A stretch of 64,000 bases of DNA from Paenibacillaceae bacterium (GCA_029256185.1 JAQSYI010000062.1:26658-90657), one strand, 5' to 3'. Positions 16,779 to 25,247 are shown, counted from the first letter of the stretch. Translations and numbers: made by a program. Notes: a model not told the origin generated them from the letters alone.

Positions 16779-17684
16779 ATGAAAAAGCAGGTAATCAGTA
16801 TTATTGCAGCGGCAGCACTAACTTTCTCAGTTGCGTCCACTGCACTGGCAGCTACACAAGGTGTTGTTGAGAAATCTGTGAACTTCCGGTCGGCCCCATC
16901 TACCAGCAGCACGGTTTACGGTTTGGTGAAAGCAGGAACAGTCTTTACGGTGTTGGAAGAAGTCAATTCCTACTGGGTACGCGCTTCAGTCAACGGTCAA
17001 ACCGGTTACTTGTCCACCAATTACATTACCTACAGTCCCGGCGGAGGGACGACAGCTCCACTGCCTGCAGCACAAGGCGTTGTGGAGAAGGGAGTGAACT
17101 TCCGGTCGGCTCCGTCCACAAGCAGCTCCGTATACGGCCTGTTGAAAGCAGGAACGGTCTTTACGGTATTGGAAGAGGTCAATTCTTATTGGGTCCGCGT
17201 TTCAGTCAATGGCCAGACCGGTTACCTGTCTACCGATTATATCCGTTACAGCTCCGGCGGATCGCAGCCCACACAGCCAGCTCCGCAGCCTGAAGCTCCC
17301 GCAAGCGTCAAAGCAGACAACGTGATCATCCACTCCAGAAATTTGATTGGCATCACGAGATACAAGTATGGCGTGAATAACCCGCAGACACTGATGGATT
17401 GCTCCGCTTTTACCAAATATGTTTTCAGTCTGGAAGGCGTCTCACTCAAATGGGGCACCAGATACCAGAAGGATGCCGGAACTGCCGTTTCCAAAGCTAA
17501 CCTGCAAAAAGGAGATCTCGTATTCTTCTGGACCAGCACGAGGGGCGATATCAGTCATGTAGGCATCTACATAGGCAACGGTCAATTCATACATAACTCT
17601 CCATCCTTGGATGGCGTTGGAGTATCCTCGCTTACCTCAGGCTACTGGGAAGAGCATTACGTCTCGGCTCGGAGAGTTCTCTAG
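16779..17684 (+). CDS. Secreted SH3-domain NlpC/P60 endopeptidase
   Basis: The start is the ATG of MKKQVISII, after GGGAGGAGA. The 301-aa precursor has a signal peptide to about residue 25 (cleavage near STALA), two nearly identical bacterial SH3 repeats (about 27-90 and 101-165, each with VNFRSAPSTSS and TVFTVLEEVNSYWVR), a Pro/Gln linker, and an NlpC/P60 domain with catalytic C208 (MDCSAF), H260 (SHVGIYIG) and H272 (FIHNS). Such enzymes cut peptide bonds in cell-wall peptidoglycan, typically D-Glu-diaminopimelate, outside the membrane. It has its own strong terminator and no operon partner. Confidence 0.93.
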   Translation: MKKQVISIIAAAALTFSVASTALAATQGVVEKSVNFRSAPSTSSTVYGLVKAGTVFTVLEEVNSYWVRASVNGQTGYLSTNYITYSPGGGTTAPLPAAQGVVEKGVNFRSAPSTSSSVYGLLKAGTVFTVLEEVNSYWVRVSVNGQTGYLSTDYIRYSSGGSQPTQPAPQPEAPASVKADNVIIHSRNLIGITRYKYGVNNPQTLMDCSAFTKYVFSLEGVSLKWGTRYQKDAGTAVSKANLQKGDLVFFWTSTRGDISHVGIYIGNGQFIHNSPSLDGVGVSSLTSGYWEEHYVSARRVL

Positions 17685-17714
17685 AACTCATTTCCAATTA
17701 TTTCATCTGCACCG

Positions 17715-17760
17715 ACAGAACAGACACCGTACGGGATGACCGGGCGGTGTCTGTTCTGTT
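17715..17760 (+). terminator. Terminator after the NlpC/P60 gene
   Basis: A perfect 15-bp stem starting ACAGAACAGACACCG pairs with its inverse at 17745-17759 around a 15-base loop. The T-run is short (TTATG), so termination may be bidirectional. Confidence 0.65.
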
Positions 17761-17832
17761 ATGGTTGGGATATCTGGAGCGCCGTTGCCAGCTTATTGTC
17801 CTCCGAACGCCGCCCAAGGAGGGGATGCCGCC

Positions 17833-18411
17833 TCAAGCCTCCCACCAGCTGGCGCTCAGCGCGGCTAAGATGGCCAGGCCAATCGAGGAACTGGAGGCTT
17901 GGGCATTGATGCACAAGGCTTGACCGGGAGGAACGACAATCTGTCCGGAATAATCCAGCTCCAGAGCCCCTGGCGCCAACTGAAAGCTGATCAGGGCCGT
18001 TCCTCCTGTAATGGCGCTGGTGGATGTCTGCACCGTCATTGTGCTGGTCTGGGCGCTGCCGAAGTTGCTGTTAACCGGTACAGCCGCAGCCGGTGAAGTC
18101 AGGGTGCCGCCTCTGGTTACAACAGCAGAGCCGGACACATTGCTCAGCAGAGAACTGCCGCCGATGCTGACGATTAAGCGGGACAAGAACAGGGTTCTGT
18201 TCGCAGAGGCATTATTGATGCGGAGGGAGCAGTTGACAGTGAGCAGGCCCAGGGCAACGGTGCCTGAGGCGGAGGCAGTCGTCGAGAAAAGCAAGCCGTT
18301 GCGTCCCGCGTTATTCTCGGGAGGGGCAACAATCCCGGGGGCCCGGTAGGTGTTGTTCATGCTGAATATCAGTGGCTGGCTGGGCTCATTAAATACTTGT
18401 TCATTGGTCAA
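17833..18411 (-). CDS. Ser/Thr/Gly-rich beta-type protein, paralogue 2
   Basis: The 192-aa protein starts at a TTG placed 9 bases after AAGGAGGG. It is low in charge and rich in Ser, Thr, Ala, Gly and Val, with alternating patterns typical of beta-strands. It shares layout with the next gene upstream (18470): a TYRAPGI-like opening, a central RTLFLSRL segment, VTRGGT, PVNSNFGSAQTSTMT, a DYSGQIVVPPG tract and a SWWEA end. The two are tandem paralogues, 58 bases apart, so probably one operon. No signal peptide or family was recognised. A structural spore-surface or secreted coat role is inference from composition and from the promoter upstream of the pair. Confidence 0.75.
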   Translation of the reverse strand: MTNEQVFNEPSQPLIFSMNNTYRAPGIVAPPENNAGRNGLLFSTTASASGTVALGLLTVNCSLRINNASANRTLFLSRLIVSIGGSSLLSNVSGSAVVTRGGTLTSPAAAVPVNSNFGSAQTSTMTVQTSTSAITGGTALISFQLAPGALELDYSGQIVVPPGQALCINAQASSSSIGLAILAALSASWWEA

Positions 18412-18469
18412 TTGTAGGATCCCTCCTTATTGTCGGCCATTGTGCAAGAGCGGTGGAGGAGCAGATTCG

Positions 18470-19000
18470 TCAGTACTCCCACCAACTGATGTTGGCGCTG
18501 GCTGTCGCAGCTCCCAGACCGATGGCAACGGAGATTGTACTCCCGGGAGGGACGATGATCCGGCCGTTGTAATCCGATGAGAATTGGCCTGCTGACAATA
18601 TGCTGGCAATGAGAGTGGCCGGGCTGCCGCCAAGGGTTCCGGCCAGCCGCTGGGAGGTCATAGAGCTGACTGAGCCGCTGCCGAAGTTATAGTTGACAGG
18701 CGTTACCGCCGAGCCGGAGAACGTACCGCCCCGGGATACGGTCAGAGTGGCCCCGGAGATGGAGATGCTTCCCGCTATCCGTGAGATATACATGGTCCTC
18801 CCGCTGCCCCCGGGGTTCGTCACCTGCAGCAGGAGATTCTGTGCGGCCGTGATGCTTCCCGAGGTATTGGCGGCATACAGGATGCCGGCAACCGCCGCCT
18901 CCCATTCCTGCAAGGCCTCAATCCCCGGCGCCGCGTACGTATTTACCTGCTCGGCGAACAGGGGATCGTCTTCTCTGTTGAAAGGGTTATAGTTGGGCAT
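18470..19000 (-). CDS. Ser/Thr/Gly-rich beta-type protein, paralogue 1
   Basis: The start is the ATG of MPNYNPFNREDDP, directly after a strong AGGAGGTG. The frame runs upstream but has no such site. The 176-aa protein has a short polar head, then TYAAPGI, then a beta-rich body: RTMYISRIAGSISISG, VSRGGTFSG, PVNYNFGSGSVSSMT, DYNGRIIVPPGST and a final SWWEY. The same order occurs in the paralogue downstream. I do not recognise a named family. A candidate sporulation-type -10 box, CATAGATTG, lies 66 bases before the start. Two tandem copies suggest subunits of one layer or filament, but this is inference. Confidence 0.75.
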   Translation of the reverse strand: MPNYNPFNREDDPLFAEQVNTYAAPGIEALQEWEAAVAGILYAANTSGSITAAQNLLLQVTNPGGSGRTMYISRIAGSISISGATLTVSRGGTFSGSAVTPVNYNFGSGSVSSMTSQRLAGTLGGSPATLIASILSAGQFSSDYNGRIIVPPGSTISVAIGLGAATASANISWWEY

Positions 19001-19065
19001 AACACACCTCCTGGTCATGAATTGTTTTTCATGCAATAATCACTATATATTGGATGATATTAGTA

Positions 19066-19074
19066 CAATCTATG
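19066..19074 (-). promoter_or_regulatory. Candidate sigma-K/E -10 box of the beta-protein pair
   Basis: On the minus strand the sequence CATAGATTG fits the sporulation -10 consensus CATAnnnT. A matching -35 box at ideal spacing is not clear. The distance of about 66 bases to the start codon is suitable. Confidence 0.35.
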
Positions 19075-19209
19075 ATTATTTACCTTGTATTGATTGGAGA
19101 GATTCATCATCTTTATGTTAAGCCGTGAGTATGTGAACAGCGGCAGAGTAAATGCAGTTAAGAGATTGAATGCATTGCACAGATAGACTTTGCTTCACAT
19201 ACAGGCTCT

Positions 19210-19233
19210 AGGGCGTGTTTGCAAACACGCCCT
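19210..19233. promoter_or_regulatory. Perfect 24-bp palindrome upstream of the second LysR gene
   Basis: AGGGCGTGTTT, a GC centre and AAACACGCCCT form an uninterrupted palindrome 66 bp before the LysR start. It could be an operator for that regulator or a bidirectional hairpin between it and the divergent beta-protein operon. There is no T-run after it on the plus strand. The rest of 19001-19299 holds only AT-rich leader sequence. Confidence 0.5.
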
Positions 19234-19299
19234 GGCATAAAGAGGAATGAAAGCTTATAATTTTTAGAAGCCGATCAAGGCGGGAGAGGAGCACCAGCC

Positions 19300-20232
19300 A
19301 TGACCCTGCAGCAGTTAAGGTATGTGATAGAGGTGGCCGCCCGCGGCTCCATGAACGAAGCGGCCAAGCGGCTGTTTATCTCCCAGCCCAGCCTGTCCAA
19401 CGCCATCCGGGAGCTGGAGGAGGAAATACAGCTGACCATCTTCGAGCGCACCAACAAAGGCATCTCGCTGTCCAAGGAAGGAGCGGAGTTTCTCGGATAC
19501 GCCAGACAGGTGATTGAGCAAGCGGAGCTGCTGGAGAGCCGGTATCTGAATGCCAAGCCCGCTCCGCAGCATTTTTCCGTCTCCACGCAGCATTATGCCT
19601 TCGCAGTGAATGCCTTTGTGCGCTTGGTAAACGAATACGGGCAGGAGGAATATGAGCTGTCCCTGCGCGAAACCAAAACCCATGAGATCATCTCGGATGT
19701 GCGCAGCCAGCGCAGTGAAATCGGCATTCTGTACATGAATGAGTTTAATGCCAAGGTGATCAGCAGGCTGCTGCGCAACGCCAACCTAATGTTTACCAGC
19801 CTGTTTAAAGCCCGGGCCCATGTGTTCATCAGCGCCCAGAACCCGCTGGCCCGGCATCCGGTGGTAACACTGGAGCAGTTGCAGGACTACCCGTACCTAT
19901 ATTTTGAGCAGGGGGAATACAATTCGTTTCATTTCTCCGAGGAGATTCTGAGCACCCTGTCTCACCGCAAAAGCATCTGTGTCAACGACCGGGCCACATT
20001 GTTCAATCTGCTGATCGGATTAAACGGCTATACCATCTCCACCGGGGTAGTCAGCGCGGATTTGAACGGCAATGAGATTATTCCGGTACCGCTGGCAAGC
20101 GACGAGACTATACATGTGGGATGGATCTGCCATCAGAATGCAGCCCTCTCCAAGCTGGCCGCCGCGTATATCGAAGCCCTGCATCAAACCTTGGGCCTTG
20201 AAGGGCCGCTGTTGCCGCATCAGAATGTTTAA
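19300..20232 (+). CDS. LysR-family regulator
   Basis: This 310-aa regulator has a helix-turn-helix at residues 1-60 (LRYVIEVAARGSMNEAAKRL, then FISQPSLSNAIRELEEEI) and an effector domain at about 90-300. The domain carries a distinctive late segment with VNDRATLFNLLIGLNGYTISTG, as in CysL-, CysB- or YeiE-like regulators. The ATG has a weak GGAGAGGAG site about 8 bases upstream. Downstream lies metE on the same strand, 725 bp away. Since no SAM or T-box leader was seen before metE, control of methionine genes by this protein is a reasonable hypothesis but unproven. Confidence 0.92.
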   Translation: MTLQQLRYVIEVAARGSMNEAAKRLFISQPSLSNAIRELEEEIQLTIFERTNKGISLSKEGAEFLGYARQVIEQAELLESRYLNAKPAPQHFSVSTQHYAFAVNAFVRLVNEYGQEEYELSLRETKTHEIISDVRSQRSEIGILYMNEFNAKVISRLLRNANLMFTSLFKARAHVFISAQNPLARHPVVTLEQLQDYPYLYFEQGEYNSFHFSEEILSTLSHRKSICVNDRATLFNLLIGLNGYTISTGVVSADLNGNEIIPVPLASDETIHVGWICHQNAALSKLAAAYIEALHQTLGLEGPLLPHQNV

Positions 20233-20370
20233 GTGTTGAGTAAGCGGACAGGGCGCATCTCGCGGAAAGCGCCTGGTGTATGCTTACGAAGGAGGTTTCC
20301 GCTTCGGATGCCCGCAATATCGTGATCACTCGCATCGCTTTTAAGTTTTTGAACGCCAACCTTCCCGGCT

Positions 20371-20554
20371 GACGGACCTGAGAGGCGCTATTTGCGGGAG
20401 AAGCATGGATTATCACGGCTAACGGACTGGAACCACCTTATTGGGCCGAAATCCCCCTGGATGGGGGGGCAATGGAGTCAGATAAGAGCATCTGTGTCCG
20501 TCACGATTCAAACCACCCCGATTTTCGCCAAATAAGAGCGCTGATGTCCGCTAG
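20371..20554. repeat. Three copies of a roughly 27-bp intergenic repeat
   Basis: The unit ATAAGAGC-N5-TGTCCG occurs at 20478-20504 and 20528-20554 on the plus strand, and in a diverged inverted form (CGGACCTGAGAGGCGCTATTT) at 20371-20397. The two plus-strand copies are 50 bp apart. I have the impression that similar short repeats are common between genes in Paenibacillus. No gene was found in 20233-20957. Besides these repeats it holds the terminator at 20674 and the metE leader. Confidence 0.6.
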
Positions 20555-20673
20555 CTAGTTTATGGCCGACTGCTCTTCTCCGCCAAAAGTCTTGGACAGG
20601 AAACAGCTGCGCACAACAGAGGCAGAAGCAGGCTGAATACGAGATGACCAAGAATAGCCGAACCGTAAAAAGA

Positions 20674-20705
20674 ACCTGGCGGTGATCTTCCGTCAGGTCT
20701 TTCTT
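20674..20705 (+). terminator. Hairpin terminator between the LysR gene and metE
   Basis: ACCTGGCGG pairs with CCGTCAGGT (one G-T pair) around TGATCTT, preceded by AAAAAGA and followed by CTTTCTT. It may end the LysR transcript or act as an attenuator before metE. Confidence 0.55.
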
Positions 20706-20957
20706 ACAGATTCAGAAAGTTTAAGTGCTTTACAGCGCGAAAGCGCGTGAAGCAAGGCTGCGAAAGGTTACTTCCTGAATCGGCATAATAAGCTACCCCT
20801 AAAGACGAACCCGCTTCTCGAAAAGGCTTCGAAAAAGCTTGTTCTATAGCTTTTGGCTATAACCAGCAATAGTTAATTGGTGTTACCCTATACCAAACCG
20901 CTTATGGTATCTTTCACCTATGGAATGAGATCACTTCAACCAAAGGAGAATTGATAG

Positions 20958-23240
20958 ATGAGAAGCGGCAATCTGGGTTATCCCCGTATCGGTCCGGACC
21001 GGGAATGGAAGAAAGCGTTGGAAGCCTATTGGGCGGGCAAGCTGGAGGAGAAGTTGTTCCACTCCCGGCTGAAGGCAATCCGCCTGAATAATCTCAAGAT
21101 CCAGCAGGAGCGGGGGATCGATGTGATTCCGGTAGGAGACTTCACCTATTATGATCATGTGCTGGATACCGCAACCATGTTCGGACTCATCCCCGGCCGC
21201 TTTGGGTATCAGGGAGGGGAGCCGGGGTTATCCGTTTATTATGCCATGGCCCGTGGCACCAGTCAGGCTGCTGCCTGCGAGATGACCAAGTGGTTTAATA
21301 CCAACTATCATTACATTGTTCCGGAGTTGGGAGACCTTAACCCGGTTCTTGCCAAGAACCGTCCGCTTGAAGCCTACCGGGAAGCGAAGGCAGAGCTTGG
21401 CGTCGAAGGCAGGCCGGTGCTGCTAGGACTCTACACCTTTCTGAAGCTGTCCAAGGGCTATTCCCCGGAGCAACTGACGGACTGGATTGTCCGCCTGCTG
21501 CCCTTGTATGCCCAGGTGCTGCAGCAACTGGAGGCGGAGGGGGTGCAATGGGTGCAGATCGATGAACCCATTCTGGCCACTACGCTTGCAGTGGAAGAAT
21601 TGACCCGCGTGGAGCAGATCTATGATTACCTGACGAAGGCAGCCCCCGGCATCCGTCTGCTGCTGCAGACTTACTTCGAAGCGGTGGATCATTATCAAGC
21701 GGTGGTGTCGCTTCCGGTACATGGCATTGGCCTGGATCTGGTGCATGACGGGGGTGGGAACCTGCAGGCGGTTCTGGAACGGGGATTTCCTGCAGACAAG
21801 GTGCTGGGTGCCGGCCTGATTGATGGACGAAGCATCTGGAAGGCCGATCTTCCCGCCAAGCTTCAGATTCTGGAACGGCTGACCCAGGCTGTACCAGCTG
21901 AACATATCATCGTTCAGCCATCGAACAGCTTGCAGCATGTTCCGGTGAGTGCAGCGAAGGAAACCCGGCTTGCGCCGGAACTGCTCGGCGCGCTTTCTTT
22001 TGCCAATGAGAAGCTGGAGGAGCTCGTGCTGCTGGTGAAGGCCGGCCGTCCGGGCGGCGCAGCCGCTGCCGGCGAACTGGAGGCATCGGTGCACAGCAGG
22101 GAAGCGCTGCGGCAATCTCCCGCCCGCGCCCGCAAGCAGGTGCATGAGCGCATCGCCGGCCTGGAGTCGCAGCCCGCTATCCGGCGCAGCTCGTTTCAGA
22201 TCCGCCGGGAGGTGCAGCAGAAGCGCTGGCGGCTGCCCCTTCTGCCAACCACTACCATCGGCAGCTTCCCGCAGACGCTGGACGTACGCAGCGCCCGCCA
22301 GAAATGGCGCAAGGGAGAATGGGGCATCGGGCAGTATGAAGCTTTCATTCAAGAACAGATCAGGGATTGGATCGGCATCCAAAGGGAGTTGGGCTTGGAT
22401 GTGCTTGTCCATGGCGAGTTTGAGCGCAATGACATGGTGGAATTTTTCGGTGAGAAGCTGGCGGGCTTTGCCTTCACGGCCAACGGCTGGGTACAGTCTT
22501 ACGGCTCCCGCTGCGTGAAGCCCCCTGTGATTTACGGGGATGTAGAGCTGGCGGCTCCTATGACCATCAGGGAAACCGTGTATGCCCAATCCCTGACAGA
22601 AGCTCCGGTGAAGGGCATGCTGACCGGGCCGGTCACGATTCTGAACTGGTCCTTCGTGCGGGACGACAAACCGCGGGAGGAAGTGGCCTACCAGATTGCT
22701 CTGGCGTTGAGAGATGAAGTGGAGGCGCTTGAGGCTGCCGGGATCGGGATGATTCAGGTGGATGAGCCTGCAATCCGCGAGGGGCTTCCCTTGAAGCGGG
22801 AGCAGTGGCCTGATTATCTGGACTGGGCCGTGCGGGCGTTCCGCGTATCCACCTCCACGGTGAAGGATGAAACGCAGATTCATACCCATATGTGCTACAG
22901 CGAGTTCCACGACATCATCGGGTCCATCAGCGCTCTGGATGCGGACGTGATCTCCATTGAGGCATCCCGCAGTCACGGAGAACTAATAGGAAGCTTCGAG
23001 GAATTTACGTATGACAAGGGCATTGGTTTGGGAGTATATGATATTCACAGCCCCCGTGTGCCTACAGTCGAGGAGATGGAATCTATGATTGACCGGGCCT
23101 TGCGGGTGCTGTCACCCGGACAGTTCTGGATCAACCCCGACTGCGGACTCAAGACGCGCAAGCAGGAGGAGACGGTTGCCGCCTTGCGGGTAATGGTGCA
23201 GGCAACGGAGCGGGCACGGGAAAAATACACAAGCCGTTGA
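20958..23240 (+). CDS. metE: Cobalamin-independent methionine synthase
   Basis: The 760-aa enzyme transfers the methyl group of 5-methyltetrahydropteroyl-tri-glutamate to homocysteine, making methionine in the cytoplasm. It is full length, with the two barrel domains of MetE. The zinc ligands are all present: H644 and C646 (HTHMCYSEF), E668 (IEASRSH) and C729 (NPDCGLKTR), each offset by three from the E. coli numbering. The N-terminus NLGYPRIGPDREWKKALE is typical. The ATG follows AAAGGAGAA. No S-box or T-box riboswitch was seen in the 725-bp leader, so control may be by the upstream LysR regulator. A long hairpin terminator follows. Confidence 0.97.
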   Translation: MRSGNLGYPRIGPDREWKKALEAYWAGKLEEKLFHSRLKAIRLNNLKIQQERGIDVIPVGDFTYYDHVLDTATMFGLIPGRFGYQGGEPGLSVYYAMARGTSQAAACEMTKWFNTNYHYIVPELGDLNPVLAKNRPLEAYREAKAELGVEGRPVLLGLYTFLKLSKGYSPEQLTDWIVRLLPLYAQVLQQLEAEGVQWVQIDEPILATTLAVEELTRVEQIYDYLTKAAPGIRLLLQTYFEAVDHYQAVVSLPVHGIGLDLVHDGGGNLQAVLERGFPADKVLGAGLIDGRSIWKADLPAKLQILERLTQAVPAEHIIVQPSNSLQHVPVSAAKETRLAPELLGALSFANEKLEELVLLVKAGRPGGAAAAGELEASVHSREALRQSPARARKQVHERIAGLESQPAIRRSSFQIRREVQQKRWRLPLLPTTTIGSFPQTLDVRSARQKWRKGEWGIGQYEAFIQEQIRDWIGIQRELGLDVLVHGEFERNDMVEFFGEKLAGFAFTANGWVQSYGSRCVKPPVIYGDVELAAPMTIRETVYAQSLTEAPVKGMLTGPVTILNWSFVRDDKPREEVAYQIALALRDEVEALEAAGIGMIQVDEPAIREGLPLKREQWPDYLDWAVRAFRVSTSTVKDETQIHTHMCYSEFHDIIGSISALDADVISIEASRSHGELIGSFEEFTYDKGIGLGVYDIHSPRVPTVEEMESMIDRALRVLSPGQFWINPDCGLKTRKQEETVAALRVMVQATERAREKYTSR

Positions 23241-23259
23241 AATGACGGCAGCATGCGGG

Positions 23260-23299
23260 ATCATATCAGGTCCGGCCGGAAAGCTGGGCCTGATATGAT
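23260..23299 (+). terminator. Terminator after metE
   Basis: ATCATATCAGG pairs perfectly with CCTGATATGAT around an 18-base loop, followed by TCCGC. There is no long T-run, so it may work in both directions with the convergent gene. Confidence 0.6.
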
Positions 23300-23320
23300 T
23301 CCGCAGCAGAACCAAGTCTA

Positions 23321-23668
23321 TCAAGAGTGCTGTCCCGCAGCGGAATACGATCCTTCAATCCTGCATATTCTGGTCTGGAAATTGTGATACCAGGTTTGTG
23401 CCCCCTGATGCTTGGCCCTCATGTGGGATTGGTCATTCCTCCAATTGTTGATCGCCTCAAGGCTGTCCCAATAGGAAACAGTAATCCCCGCTCCCGAGGA
23501 GTCGGTCACGCTCTCTATTCCCAGAAAGCCGGGCTGGCGGGAGGCCAGCTCCACCATTTTCTCCAGCATATGTACGTATCCGTGATCACCTTCTGTACGC
23601 TGGCTGGAGAAGATAGCGGCATAATAGGCGTTTTCTGTCGCATTTTCCAATTGATCCACTTGTTCCAT
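23321..23668 (-). CDS. Antibiotic biosynthesis monooxygenase-domain protein
   Basis: The 115-aa protein has one ABM (dimeric alpha-beta barrel) domain: YYAAIFSSQRT at the first strand, HMLEKMVELASRQPGFLGIES in the helix and second strand, then VSYWDSLEAINNWRNDQSH and a C-terminal WYHNFQTRICRIE. This spacing is typical of small stand-alone ABM proteins of Bacilli, which may oxidise or bind small hydrophobic molecules. The substrate is unknown. Initiation is at ATG 23668 after GGAAAGGGAAGA. It is convergent to metE and appears monocistronic. Confidence 0.88.
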   Translation of the reverse strand: MEQVDQLENATENAYYAAIFSSQRTEGDHGYVHMLEKMVELASRQPGFLGIESVTDSSGAGITVSYWDSLEAINNWRNDQSHMRAKHQGAQTWYHNFQTRICRIEGSYSAAGQHS

Positions 23669-23820
23669 TTGTCATCTTCCCTTTCCGGAGTTTCTCTCGT
23701 ACCATACGGCTTCAGCGATGCATAATTGTTAATATAACCGAAGCTGGAAGAAAATATAAGGCGGGCGGGTTTTCGTAGAAAAGGGTGAGGTTGGTCCGGC
23801 TCAAGTAAGCACAATGCAGC

Positions 23821-23850
23821 AAAAAGACCGGCCGCATAGACTGGTCTTTT
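23821..23850 (-). terminator. Terminator of the 140-aa beta-protein gene
   Basis: On the minus strand AAAAGACCAG pairs with CCGGTCTTTT, ending in a T-rich tract. The stem is imperfect in the middle (one G-T pair). Confidence 0.65.
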
Positions 23851-23883
23851 CGCTGAATCTTGTGTTCGGATGCATCGGGCTGA

Positions 23884-24306
23884 TTAGTCGCCGATCAGAA
23901 TACCGTCGAAGTTCTCCGGGCCCACGCGGATGGTTCCGAGCAGGTTGGCAGCGATAAAGGCTGTATAGGTCATTAGCGGTGTGACCGACGGGTTGTAGTC
24001 ATTGCCTGAGAAGGTAATGACCTGCGGTGCCAGAACGCTGAGGCTGAAGGTGGAAGTAGCGCTGTACACCAGCGGATCTGTGGGCAAGGTTCCTCTTACT
24101 ACGGTGATGGTGACTCCGACAAGGGCAAGCGGGAGCTGGACAGCAACCGTTCCTGTGAACTGTACGCGCGGAATCCCAACTGCACCATCAGAGTTCAAGC
24201 CGATTTGGCCGAACATCTGAGGAGTGTCAATAACGAGAATAGGAATGGCAATCGAGTTGGATGTGCTGGCATTCTGAGAGGTTCTTCCGTCTATGAATAA
24301 GGACAT
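23884..24306 (-). CDS. Unknown 140-aa beta-type protein, candidate spore-surface protein
   Basis: The ATG follows AAAGGGGTGA. The 140-aa protein is hydrophobic and low in charge, with Val/Ile/Thr strands such as IAIPILVIDTPQMFGQIG, RVQFTGTVAVQLPLALVGV, TITVVRGTLPTDP and LSVLAPQVITFSG. It has no signal peptide, no Cys and no family I recognise. Composition resembles the two beta proteins at 17833 and 18470, though the sequences do not align clearly. The promoter region has a perfect sigma-K-type -10 (CATATCTTA) about 33 bases before the start, which supports expression in the mother cell late in sporulation and a coat or exosporium role. That role is inference. Confidence 0.7.
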   Translation of the reverse strand: MSLFIDGRTSQNASTSNSIAIPILVIDTPQMFGQIGLNSDGAVGIPRVQFTGTVAVQLPLALVGVTITVVRGTLPTDPLVYSATSTFSLSVLAPQVITFSGNDYNPSVTPLMTYTAFIAANLLGTIRVGPENFDGILIGD

Positions 24307-25247
24307 GTTTCATTCACCCCTTTGGCATTGTGATACTATAAGATATGTTCAGCCAATGAGCGTGCTTGGACGGATTGCCGGTCTTTGGATAGGTATTAGC
24401 TTCTTTTTCCGGCTCAATGATCAAATATTGGGAGATTCATCCGTGTTCTGCTAGGGGGTGTATGAAAACTCCGTGGGGAGCAGATTTAGTCGAATTTTCG
24501 TTTCTGGCAAGGCGCTTTTGTGCAGGCGTACCGGGGACCCCGGGCCAAGCGAAAGCCCCTAGAGAGATCGATAGAATGCGGAGCGGTCCCATAACAACGT
24601 TAAACCCCGTATGCCTGCACTGGCACCGGGGTTTAAACGTCTTCTTGGCTAAGCAATGAATCTCATGTCCTCCTTCAAATTCTACCTCTGACATGGCAAT
24701 AATGGCCGGCGGCTTCACTTACGGATTTCCTGTCTCACTCGAACCTCCGAAGAGAATGCCATTGCCAAACGGCTTAGGTTCGGCTAACCGGAATGCTTAG
24801 CCTATCAGGATTTGTTGCATCACCTTCTGCAGCACCTGCGACAAAGATTCGCTTCTGCACCGGTAAAGTGTACCCTGAGCACATATGTCCTTAGAAAGAG
24901 GGAGTGCAATTATAAATAATTGCGTCTTTCGAGGAGCGCTGCTCAACGAGAGCAATGTCTCTCAACCATACTTTATCCCATCCAGGTAGCGTTTACTTTT
25001 CGCTTGCTGTTCTGGTGATGTCTATATCATACCTCATTGGCCGTCTTAAGAAAACCTTCGTAAGAACCGACTAACGGTCAAATAACTGAATTATCCGACA
25101 ATTTCGCGCCTATCTTCATGAAATCTTAATTATGCTCCCTTTTTGAAATTCCCTGCGTCCAAACGGCAATCTCTCCCAAAAGCACCCTTGTTTTATAGTA
25201 TAATAGAAGGAGTTTTCATTTGGGTTCCATAGAAAGGGAGATGACGA
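24307..25247. other. Gene-poor region of 0.94 kb
   Basis: No convincing gene was found. The region holds the sigma-K-like promoter of the minus-strand gene, a perfect TAAACCCCG/CGGGGTTTA inverted repeat at about 24601-24637, and a minus-strand open stretch at about 24930-24805 ending LSQVLQKVMQQILIG that looks like a protein remnant without a start. At the right end a TATAAT at 25199-25204 may serve the next gene, though no good -35 is visible. Confidence 0.5.
24339..24363 (-). promoter_or_regulatory. Candidate sigma-K promoter
   Basis: On the minus strand CATATCTTA (24339-24347) matches the sigma-K -10 CATAnnnTA exactly. An AC pair at 24362-24363 lies 14 bases upstream, close to the expected -35 position. 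It precedes the 140-aa beta-protein gene. Confidence 0.45.

Noticed and set aside
20560..20957. SAM riboswitch (S-box) or methionine T-box before metE
   Set aside because: The conserved S-box core and the T-box tract were looked for by eye and not found. Only a simple hairpin at 20674 is visible.
21423..22976. 517-aa minus-strand open frame inside metE
   Set aside because: It lies wholly within the intact metE coding sequence, has no ribosome binding site and is rich in His, Gln and Arg, as expected for an antisense shadow of GC-rich codons.
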